From an uncultured Prevotellaceae bacterium (GTDB lineage Bacteria > Bacteroidota > Bacteroidia > Bacteroidales > Bacteroidaceae): DNA of 64,000 bases. The stretch spans positions 1 to 64,000 of the forward strand of contig ONCG01000012.1 of assembly GCA_900316285.1 (NCBI GenBank). Reading direction: 5' to 3'. Shown here in pieces: positions 57,733 through 64,000 of this stretch (position 1 is its first letter; each line of letters begins with the position of its first letter). Both the position numbers and the translations under genes were made by a program. Below the pieces are notes generated by a model. That model searched no databases, had not been told where the DNA came from, and saw only the letters and a list, made by a program, of their open reading frames with translations.

Positions 57733-57762
57733 GCTGAACAAGGTCATAGCGATAGGCAAATG

Positions 57763-57909
57763 AAAGCATTGCTCAACAAGGACGAAAGCATTGCTCAACA
57801 AGGACAAAAGCATTGCTCTACAAGGATGAAAGCATTGTTCCACAAGGACGAAAGTAGTGCTCTACAAGGATGAAAGCATTGTTCCACAAGGATGAAACCA
57901 TTGTTCGAC
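57763..57909. repeat. Seven-unit array with exact 22-bp period, AAAGCATTGCTC type
   Basis: Cores start at 57763, 57785, 57807, 57829, 57851, 57873 and 57895 (AAAGCATTGCTCAAC, AAAGCATTGCTCTAC, AAAGCATTGTTCCAC, AAAGTAGTGCTCTAC, AAACCATTGTTCGAC). They are joined by AAGGACG or AAGGATG linkers. The first unit is 45 bp after the last unit of the preceding array, one base off the same register. The last unit lies 50 bp before the GH3 start. Confidence 0.9.
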
Positions 57910-57945
57910 GAAAACAAAAACAATAACATAATAAAAGGACTATCA

Positions 57946-60279
57946 ATGAAAAGGACAATTACCAACATGCTGGCGCTGGCAGCAACCATCCTGACAGCCG
58001 GCAGCCTGCAGGCTCAGACTCCCAGCTCACTAGTGAGGAGCCAGGCCCCTCTCTATCTCGACGAGACGAAGCCCGTGGAGCAGCGCATCGACGACGCGCT
58101 GTCACGCATGACACTCAACGAGAAAATCCGCGTGATCCACGCACAGTCGAAATTCTCGGCAGCAGGCGTTCCGCGTCTAGGAATGCCCGACTTCTGGACC
58201 GACGACGGCCCTCACGGCGTACGTCCCGACGTGCTTTGGGACGAGTGGGTGCAGGCTGGTCAAACCAACGACTCGTGTGTGGCCTTCCCCGCCTTGACGT
58301 GTCTCGCTGCTACGTGGGATCCCGACCTGGCACGTCTCTATGGCGAAAGCCTGGGCGAAGAGGCTCGCTATCGCGGCAAGGACATGATTCTCGGCCCGGG
58401 CGTGAACATCTATCGCACTCCGCTTGGCGGCCGCAACTTCGAATACATGGGTGAAGACCCGTTGCTGGCCAGCCGGATGGTGGTTCCCTACGTGCAGGGA
58501 CTGCAGTCGAAGGGCGTTGCCTCGTGTGTGAAGCACTATGCGCTGAACAACGACGAGGAGTATCGCCATCAGGTGAATGTGGTGATTAGCGACCGCGCTC
58601 TCCGCGAAATCTATCTGCCTGCCTTCCGTGCCGCCATCACCGAGGGCAAGGCGTGGGGCATCATGGGTGCCTACAACCTCTACAACGACCAACACAACTG
58701 CCATAATGATATCACGCTGAACCGTATCCTGAAAGGCGACTGGGGCTTCGACGGAGTCGTCGTGAGCGACTGGGGCGGCTGTCACGACACCGAACAGGCC
58801 ATCTTCAACGGACTCGACATGGAGTTCGGAACATGGACCGACGGACTGACGATGGGACGCACCAACGCCTACGACTCCTACTATCTTGCAGAGCCTTACA
58901 AGAAGCTCATCAACGAGGCCACCGGCCAACGCAAGGCCGACCTCATGAAAGCACTCGACGAGAAGGTGCGACGCGTGCTGCGCCTCTACTTCCGCACGAC
59001 GATGAACAAGCATCGCGCACAGGGCTTCCTCTGCTCGGAAGAACACTATGCTGCCGCCCGAAAGATTGCAGGCGAAGGCATCGTATTGCTGAAGAACAGT
59101 CCCGTCGTAGACCGCTCCGCGAAGAACAAGAAAGCCCAGAAGCCGCTATTGCCTCTCGACCTGACAAATTGTAAGAAAGTATTGGTCGTAGGCGAGAATG
59201 CCATCAAGATGATGACCGTCGGCGGTGGCTCGTCGTCGCTGAAGGTACAGCATGAGATAGTACCCCTCGACGGCCTCGTCTCTCAACTCTCCGCTCTCAA
59301 CTCTCAACTTACCATCGACTATGCCCGCGGCTATGTGGGCGACACCATCCAGAGTTTCGACGGCGTCACCGTTGGCAATCACAAGCTCAGCGACAAGCGT
59401 TCGGAGGACGAACTCATCCGTGAAGCCGTCGGCAAGGCTCGCGAGGCCGATGTGGTGATTATGTTTGGCGGACTCAACAAGAGCGGTCGTCAGGACTGCG
59501 AAGGCGTCGACCGCCAGCAGTACGACCTGCCCTATGCACAGAATCGCCTGGTGGAAGCACTCGTAGCTGCCAACCCGCGCCTTGTCTATGTGAACATTTC
59601 CGGCAACGGTGCTGCCCTTCCTTGGCTCAACAAGGTGCCGGCAGTCGTGCAGGGATGGTTCATCGGCTCGGAAGCCGGACATGCTCTGGCCGACGTGCTG
59701 CTGGGCGATGTGAACCCGAGTGGCAAGCTGCCCTTCACATGGTATGCCAATCTTGAGCAATGTGGTGCCCACGCGCTGAAGACCTATCCCGGCACTTGGC
59801 GCGAAGGCAAGAAGATTATCGACGAGGAATACAAGGAAGATGTCTTCGTGGGCTATCGCTGGACCGACCGTCTGAAGAAGGAAAAGCCGCTCTTCGCCTT
59901 TGGTCACGGACTGAGCTACACCACCTTCCAGCTGGGCAAGGCTGCTGCCGACAAGACCCAGATGGCTCAGGGCGGCAGCATCTCGTTCACCGTTCCCGTC
60001 ACGAACACAGGCGACCGGGCCGGCGCTGAGACCGTACAGCTCTACATTCACGATGTGAAAGCATCGGTGGAGCGACCGGTGAAGGAACTGAAAGCCTTCC
60101 AGAAAGTCTTCCTGCAGCCGGGCGAGACACGCAATGTCACGCTGACCATCGGCACCGATGCCTTGTCGTTCTGGGACGAGCAGGCCAACGATTGGCGTGC
60201 TGAAGCAGGTCAGTTCGATGCCCTCATCGGCACCGCCAGCGACCAGCTGCCGCAGCGCGTACGCTTCACGCTGCAGTAA
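57946..60279 (+). CDS. GH3 beta-glucosidase (PUL 2)
   Basis: A 777-residue secreted enzyme starting at MKRTITNMLALAATILTAG (signal peptide to about residue 24); the 18-codon extension upstream is read from repeat DNA and is rejected. N-terminal (beta/alpha)8 domain (about 45-370) with KHYALNN (196-202) and nucleophile Asp275 in VVVSDWGG. The alpha/beta sandwich domain follows (about 385-620), with GRQDCEGVDRQQYDLPYAQ near its end. The C-terminal fibronectin III-like domain is at about 680-775 (FTVPVTNTGDRAGAETVQLYI). It would remove glucose from oligosaccharides made by GH16 and GH5. An in-frame micro-repeat encodes VSQLSALNSQLT at about 446-457, between the two catalytic subdomains. Confidence 0.93.
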   Translation: MKRTITNMLALAATILTAGSLQAQTPSSLVRSQAPLYLDETKPVEQRIDDALSRMTLNEKIRVIHAQSKFSAAGVPRLGMPDFWTDDGPHGVRPDVLWDEWVQAGQTNDSCVAFPALTCLAATWDPDLARLYGESLGEEARYRGKDMILGPGVNIYRTPLGGRNFEYMGEDPLLASRMVVPYVQGLQSKGVASCVKHYALNNDEEYRHQVNVVISDRALREIYLPAFRAAITEGKAWGIMGAYNLYNDQHNCHNDITLNRILKGDWGFDGVVVSDWGGCHDTEQAIFNGLDMEFGTWTDGLTMGRTNAYDSYYLAEPYKKLINEATGQRKADLMKALDEKVRRVLRLYFRTTMNKHRAQGFLCSEEHYAAARKIAGEGIVLLKNSPVVDRSAKNKKAQKPLLPLDLTNCKKVLVVGENAIKMMTVGGGSSSLKVQHEIVPLDGLVSQLSALNSQLTIDYARGYVGDTIQSFDGVTVGNHKLSDKRSEDELIREAVGKAREADVVIMFGGLNKSGRQDCEGVDRQQYDLPYAQNRLVEALVAANPRLVYVNISGNGAALPWLNKVPAVVQGWFIGSEAGHALADVLLGDVNPSGKLPFTWYANLEQCGAHALKTYPGTWREGKKIIDEEYKEDVFVGYRWTDRLKKEKPLFAFGHGLSYTTFQLGKAAADKTQMAQGGSISFTVPVTNTGDRAGAETVQLYIHDVKASVERPVKELKAFQKVFLQPGETRNVTLTIGTDALSFWDEQANDWRAEAGQFDALIGTASDQLPQRVRFTLQ

Positions 60280-60334
60280 TATCGTCTGATAAGAAGGATT
60301 TATGCGAATATATTTCCTTTTTCTGTAAGAAAAT

Positions 60335-60365
60335 TTTGTTCTTTCCATGATTTCAGTTAACTTTG
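60335..60365 (+). promoter_or_regulatory. Promoter of the DUF6377 regulator gene
   Basis: TTTG (60335-60338), 19-nt spacer, TAACTTTG (60358-60365), leader about 30 nt. Confidence 0.75.
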
Positions 60366-60398
60366 TAGCTGTTTTCCAACTACATAGAAACCTGAATC

Positions 60399-62051
60399 AT
60401 GGAAAGACTTTTTATTGTCCTTATCATATCTGCCCTTTCCTGCTATAGGGCTGCGGCGCAGACCATCAACCTGCACGCGGAGCTCACCGAGCTTGATCGC
60501 GCCATCAAGCTCTCGCCGGAGTATGTCGCGAAGAAGCAGGAGAACATAGACCACCTGAAGGAGAAGCTTGCCTCCGCCACTGAAACGCGCACTCGCTTCC
60601 GACTGACCCATGAACTCTACGAGGAATATCTCGCCTTCAGCAACGACTCGGCATTGAGCTACATCAGCCGCTGCGTGGAACTGGCACGTCAGGCCGGCAG
60701 CACGGCTCTCGTGGGCGAATGTCTGTCGGAGATGGCGTTTCAGTATAGCAACACGGGTATGTACGACGAGGCCCACTACGCCCTGCAACGGGTAGACAGT
60801 GCGTCGCTCGACCGTACGGGCCGTGCCGCATTCAGCCACGCCTACAACCACCTCTACAGCGAGCTGGCGTTCTACACCCATGAGGAGTCGCTGCGACAGC
60901 AATATCGCGAGCTCGCCCGCCACTATGAAAAGGTGTTGCTCGCCAATGCCGACAGCAGCAGCCTGTGGGTGTTGCAGCGTCGCGAGATGACCTATATGGA
61001 CGAGGGACGCTCCAATGAGTCGCTGGCCGTCAACGACGAGTGGCTCAGTCGGGTGAAGGTGGGGTCGCATCCCTATGCCCTCACCACTTTCTATCGCTAT
61101 CTGGAATACAAGAATCGTGGCGACAGCCTGGAGATGATGCATTGGCTCACCGAGTCGGCTATCAGCGACGTGCGCAATGCCATCATGGATCAGGGTTCTA
61201 TGTGGGAGCTCGCCAACCTGCTCATGTCGCAAGGCGACATCGACCGCGCTTACCACTATATCAGCTTTGCCGCCAACTGCGCCACGCGCTTCGGCACCCG
61301 CCTGCGCTCCTGGCAGCTCTCACCCATCCTTGCCGCCATCGACTCGAAGTATCAGCAATACAACGAGCGCGACAAACAGCGCACACGGGTCTTCCTCGCC
61401 ATTCTCGCCCTGCTGTCGCTCGGACTGGCCTTCTCGCTCTACGACATGTGGCGACAGCACAAGAAGCTGCGTGCCGCACATGCCCAGGTGCACGAGCAAA
61501 ACACCCAGCTCTCCGCTCTCAACGCTCAACTCTCAACGCTCAACTCCCGACTCTCCACCACCAACAACTACCTGAGCGAGGCCAACATCGTGAAGGAGGA
61601 GTACGTAGGCCACTTCATGCGTCTCTGCTCCATGTATATCGACAAGATGGATGCCTTCCGCAAGCGGGTGAACAAGATGGTGAAGAACCACGAATACGAA
61701 GACCTCTACCAGCTCACACGCTCGCAGGAGTTCCGCGACAAGGAGTTGGAAGACCTCTACGTCAGCTTCGACTCGGCATTCTTGAACCTCTTCCCCAACT
61801 TCGTCAGCGACTTCAACAGCCTGCTGCGACCCGAGGAGCGCATCACCCTCGAGGAGAAAGACCGCCTGAACACCAGTCTGCGCATCTTCGCCCTCATCCG
61901 TCTCGGCATCGACGACTCGTCGAAGATTGCCGACTTCCTCCACTACTCTCCAAACACCATCTACAACTACCGCGCCCGCATCAAGAACGGAGCACTCGGC
62001 GACCGTGAGAATTTCGAGCAGCATGTACGCGAAATTGGAATGCCCACATAG
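60399..62051 (+). CDS. DUF6377-type membrane-bound transcriptional regulator (PUL 2)
   Basis: A 550-residue protein. Signal peptide to about residue 20, then a TPR-like helical periplasmic region (about 22-320: SNDSALSYISRCVELARQAGS, DRAYHYISFAANCA), one membrane helix (330-349), a coiled coil (355-400) and a cytosolic C-terminal region with a HTH-like end (LGIDDSSKIADFLHYSPNTIYNYRARIKNG, about 505-535). This is the layout of the DUF6377 proteins found beside PULs in Prevotella and Bacteroides. It would sense a signal in the periplasm and control transcription of the neighbouring susC operon. The coiled coil LSALNAQLSTLNSRLSTTN (371-389) is encoded by a CTCAACTCTC-type micro-repeat. It has its own promoter, so it can be made when the PUL is off. 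Confidence 0.83.
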   Translation: MERLFIVLIISALSCYRAAAQTINLHAELTELDRAIKLSPEYVAKKQENIDHLKEKLASATETRTRFRLTHELYEEYLAFSNDSALSYISRCVELARQAGSTALVGECLSEMAFQYSNTGMYDEAHYALQRVDSASLDRTGRAAFSHAYNHLYSELAFYTHEESLRQQYRELARHYEKVLLANADSSSLWVLQRREMTYMDEGRSNESLAVNDEWLSRVKVGSHPYALTTFYRYLEYKNRGDSLEMMHWLTESAISDVRNAIMDQGSMWELANLLMSQGDIDRAYHYISFAANCATRFGTRLRSWQLSPILAAIDSKYQQYNERDKQRTRVFLAILALLSLGLAFSLYDMWRQHKKLRAAHAQVHEQNTQLSALNAQLSTLNSRLSTTNNYLSEANIVKEEYVGHFMRLCSMYIDKMDAFRKRVNKMVKNHEYEDLYQLTRSQEFRDKELEDLYVSFDSAFLNLFPNFVSDFNSLLRPEERITLEEKDRLNTSLRIFALIRLGIDDSSKIADFLHYSPNTIYNYRARIKNGALGDRENFEQHVREIGMPT

Positions 62052-62155
62052 CAGTTTTCGCTGCCGAATGTTGAAAAAAATATAAAAAAGCAGCTAAAAG
62101 ACGTTCGGCAAAGAAAAAACTGGAAACTAGAAACTAGAAACTTGAAACTTTTTTG

Positions 62156-62163
62156 TATCTTTG
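62156..62163 (+). promoter_or_regulatory. fba promoter, -7 box
   Basis: TATCTTTG fits TAnnTTTG, leader about 35 nt. The -33 region overlaps the ACTAGAAACTTGAAACTT micro-repeat (from about 62125), with no clear TTTG at the right distance. Confidence 0.6.
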
Positions 62164-62201
62164 CATTCGAAACGTAATCAGGTATTAATTTTTTAAATAT
62201 T

Positions 62202-63206
62202 ATGGTAAACTACAAAGATTTAGGTCTCGTTAACACACGAGAAATGTTCAAGAGAGCCGTTGCTGGCGGCTATGCTATTCCCGCATTCAACTTCAACACA
62301 ATGGAGCAGATGCAGGCCATCGTTCAGGCTGCAGTAGAAACCAAGTCGCCCGTCATCATGCAGGTGTCGAAAGGCGCACGCAACTATGCTAACGCCACCA
62401 TCCTTCGCTACATGGCTGAAGGTGCTGTTGCCTATGCAAAGGAACTCGGTTGCGCTCATCCCGAAATCGTGCTGCACCTCGACCACGGTGACAGCTTCGA
62501 GCTCTGCAAGGACTGCATCGACATGGGTTTCTCCAGCGTGATGTACGACGGCAGCTCGCTGCCCTACGAGGAGAACATCAAGATCTCGCGTCAGGTGGTA
62601 GAGTACGCTCACAAGTATGATGTCACCGTAGAGTGCGAGCTCGGTGTGCTCGCCGGTGTTGAGGACGAGGTGGTAGCTGAGGAGTCTCACTACACCAAGC
62701 CCGAAGAGGTTATCGACTTCGCTACCCGCACAGGCTGCGACTCGTTGGCTATCTCCATCGGTACTTCTCACGGTGCTTACAAGTTCAAGCCCGAGCAGTG
62801 CACACGCGACCCGAAGACAGGCAAGCTCGTTCCTCCTCCATTGGCATTCGACGTGCTGCATGAGATTGAGGAGAAGCTGCCCGGATTCCCCATCGTGCTC
62901 CACGGCTCAAGCTCCGTTCCTCAGGACGAGGTGGACACCATCAACAAGTATGGTGGCAACCTGCCCGACGCAGTGGGTATTCCCGAAGAGCAGCTCCGCC
63001 TGGCTTCGAAGAGCGCTGTCTGCAAGATCAACATCGACTCCGACAGCCGTCTGGCTATGACAGCTGCCATCCGCAAGTATCTGGCTGAGCATCCCGATCA
63101 CTTCGATCCGCGCCAGTATCTGAAGCCCGCTCGCGAGAACATGAAGAAGATGTACATCCACAAGATTGTGAATGTGCTCGGTTCCGACGGTAAGCTCGCT
63201 GAGTAA
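62202..63206 (+). CDS. fba: Class II fructose-bisphosphate aldolase
   Basis: A 334-residue zinc aldolase of glycolysis and gluconeogenesis, cleaving fructose 1,6-bisphosphate to glyceraldehyde 3-phosphate and dihydroxyacetone phosphate. Family features are AIPAFNFNTMEQMQAIVQAA, VLHLDHGDSFELCKDCIDMGFSSVMYDGSSLPYEEN (with the metal-binding His-Asp-His-like pair in LDHGD), ECELGVLAGVED, SIGTSHGAYKF and IVLHGSSSVPQDEV (second metal His and phosphate-binding GSSSV). The metal ligands and catalytic Asp are intact. It is a single-gene unit with its own promoter and a strong terminator. As a central metabolic enzyme it has no link to the neighbouring PUL. Confidence 0.96.
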   Translation: MVNYKDLGLVNTREMFKRAVAGGYAIPAFNFNTMEQMQAIVQAAVETKSPVIMQVSKGARNYANATILRYMAEGAVAYAKELGCAHPEIVLHLDHGDSFELCKDCIDMGFSSVMYDGSSLPYEENIKISRQVVEYAHKYDVTVECELGVLAGVEDEVVAEESHYTKPEEVIDFATRTGCDSLAISIGTSHGAYKFKPEQCTRDPKTGKLVPPPLAFDVLHEIEEKLPGFPIVLHGSSSVPQDEVDTINKYGGNLPDAVGIPEEQLRLASKSAVCKINIDSDSRLAMTAAIRKYLAEHPDHFDPRQYLKPARENMKKMYIHKIVNVLGSDGKLAE

Positions 63207-63231
63207 TCCTCCTGTTAGGAAAGCAAATCAC

Positions 63232-63278
63232 AAGCGCCTCGCCACTCATGATGAGTAGCGAGGCGCTTCTTTTATTTG
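63232..63278 (+). terminator. fba terminator
   Basis: AAGCGCCTCGC (63232-63242 with the inner ACTCAT-G-ATGAGT hairpin) pairs with GCGAGGCGCTT (63258-63268), followed by CTTTTATTTG. A near-perfect 37-nt hairpin. Confidence 0.9.
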
Positions 63279-63287
63279 TGAAGAAAA

Positions 63288-63361
63288 TGTAGGGACGCGG
63301 CGTGCCGCGTTATTGGTGGGGAATCAGCAACATCCAAAACGCGGCACGCCGCGTCCCTACA
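63288..63361. repeat. Inverted pair of GTAGGGACGCGG palindromic repeats
   Basis: Left 63288-63311 and right 63338-63361 are perfect 24-bp inverted repeats starting TGTAGGGACGCGG. Each half is itself palindromic (ACGCGGC-GT-GCCGCGT). The GTAGGG head is shared with the GTAGGGGCAGAC family at 21.3, 31.2 and 41.6 kb, although the palindrome body differs. Confidence 0.9.
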
Positions 63362-63380
63362 TCAACGAATCGAATTGGGG

Positions 63381-64000
63381 TTATTCCAATGACTTCTCCT
63401 TGATGGTCTCAATACCACCTGTGATGGGATTGAGGACGATTTGTGTGGTGAGCTTCTTGCCGAAGAGGGCACCGCTGAGCGACTCTGTGCCACCAAACTG
63501 GCCGGCATTGAACTCGTAGCTGTCAACGACTTTGTTCTCGCAATAAAGCGTGGCACGTACCTTCTGCGGGGTGTTCACGACAAGGCCGATGTCATCCTTG
63601 TCCTTCTTTTCCTTCTTCTGTGCCTCGCCATCGTCGGTAGCCTTCGCGTCGGTGTACACAGTAATATAATAAGGTACGCCCGAGAGATCGTCGTTGTCGA
63701 CAAGGCCGAAGTGGCGCGAGAAGCGGAAGAACAACTGTCGGTCTACATTCTCGGTGGGCACAAAGACGAGTGTCACCTCGGTGGTATCCTTCACAGTAGT
63801 TCCCTCAAACACCTGACGCAAGGCGCGCTCCTGCGTGTTAAGGCCATCCATCATGATGCGCAGCTGCTGACCGTCGGCAGGCATGAACTCAGCCTGTCCG
63901 CGCTGCAGCTGGTTGCGGCTATCGCGAATGTCGTAGATTTCCTGTGCGATGAGCTGTGCCATCTTCGCCGTGCTTCCTGCCGTGAGCATGTCCTCATTCA
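63381..64000 (-). CDS. DUF4831-family protein, 3' part (5' end outside window)
   Basis: The minus-strand frame stays open to the right edge (residues NEDMLTAGSTAKMAQLIAQEIYDIRDSRNQ...), so the N-terminus is missing. The visible ~206 residues match the DUF4831 family of Bacteroidetes: YDIRDSRNQLQRGQAEFMPADGQQLRIMMDGLNTQERAL, VFEGTTVKDT and RATLYCENKVVDSYEFNAGQFG...PITGGIETIKEK. Function is unknown; the family is predicted to be exported, which the missing N-terminal signal would show. An acidic/basic spacer DGEAQKKEKKDKDD lies in the middle. Confidence 0.75.
   Translation of the reverse strand, partial: NEDMLTAGSTAKMAQLIAQEIYDIRDSRNQLQRGQAEFMPADGQQLRIMMDGLNTQERALRQVFEGTTVKDTTEVTLVFVPTENVDRQLFFRFSRHFGLVDNDDLSGVPYYITVYTDAKATDDGEAQKKEKKDKDDIGLVVNTPQKVRATLYCENKVVDSYEFNAGQFGGTESLSGALFGKKLTTQIVLNPITGGIETIKEKSLE

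Larger units (their letters stand above)
57591..57945. other. GH5-GH3 gap of 355 bp, made almost wholly of 22-bp repeats
   Basis: No promoter of the TAnnTTTG type is evident here, so GH3 may be read through from the PUL promoter or driven from within the arrays. No terminator hairpin with a T-tract is seen either. Confidence 0.7.

Noticed and set aside
57892-57945. Earlier start for GH3
   Set aside because: It would translate the last unit of a 22-bp array and displace the signal peptide; ATG 57946 is better.

Overview
The window looks like chromosomal DNA from a Bacteroidales bacterium, most likely Prevotellaceae. The evidence is two SusC/SusD polysaccharide-utilisation loci (PULs), type IX secretion and gliding genes (gldH, porT, a T9SS-sorted glycosidase), a tonB-exbDD-exbB cluster, a DUF6377-type regulator, and many promoters of the Bacteroidetes form TTTG-N19/20-TAnnTTTG with weak ribosome binding sites. 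I see no transposase, integrase, phage gene or cas gene.

Layout. 1-1.7 kb: the tail of a Na+/phosphate transporter, then a 1.25 kb gene-free repeat region. 1.7-4.5 kb: a secreted GH128-type glucanase. 4.7-8.9 kb: metF, holB, ricT-like and gldH. 8.9-11.7 kb: porT, a small ferredoxin gene and a porin-like protein. 11.8-17.5 kb: exbB-exbD-exbD-tonB-pstS-TPR on the minus strand. 17.6-22.4 kb: aspC, an LptF/G permease, a START-like protein and tRNA-Met. 22.5-35.9 kb: PUL 1, with a propeller/HTH regulator divergent from susC-susD-surface lipoprotein, then a polysaccharide lyase fused to a GH88 unsaturated uronyl hydrolase, then a GH2 enzyme. This points to a uronic-acid-containing glycan. 36.3-43.1 kb: a stand-alone IMP cyclohydrolase domain and the cell-shape genes mreB-mreC-mreD-mrdA-rodA. 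44.0-46.1 kb: an aquaporin and a sugar permease. 46.4-62.0 kb: PUL 2, with susC-susD-three-module glycan-binding lipoprotein-GH16-CotH-like-GH5-GH3 and a DUF6377 regulator. This fits a beta-1,3- or mixed-linkage glucan, and the GH128 enzyme at 1.7-4.5 kb would suit the same substrate. 62.2-64 kb: fructose-bisphosphate aldolase and a partial DUF4831 protein.

The most unusual content is non-coding. Arrays of small palindromes repeat with an exact 22-bp period at 1.25, 10.5, 43.1 and 57.6-57.9 kb, while the unit sequence drifts and the palindrome arms often change together. Related hairpin arrays with other periods lie at 10.2, 31.1 and 36.9 kb. Several begin 0-35 bp after a stop codon. Two further loci (0.6-1.2 kb and 43.7-43.9 kb) share a second architecture: direct repeats containing TGTCAC that face each other across AT-rich palindromic DNA. 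GTAGGG-headed palindromic repeats, promoter-carrying repeats and in-frame micro-repeats inside four or more proteins complete the picture. The functions of these repeats are unknown; the calls rest on counting positions in the sequence.
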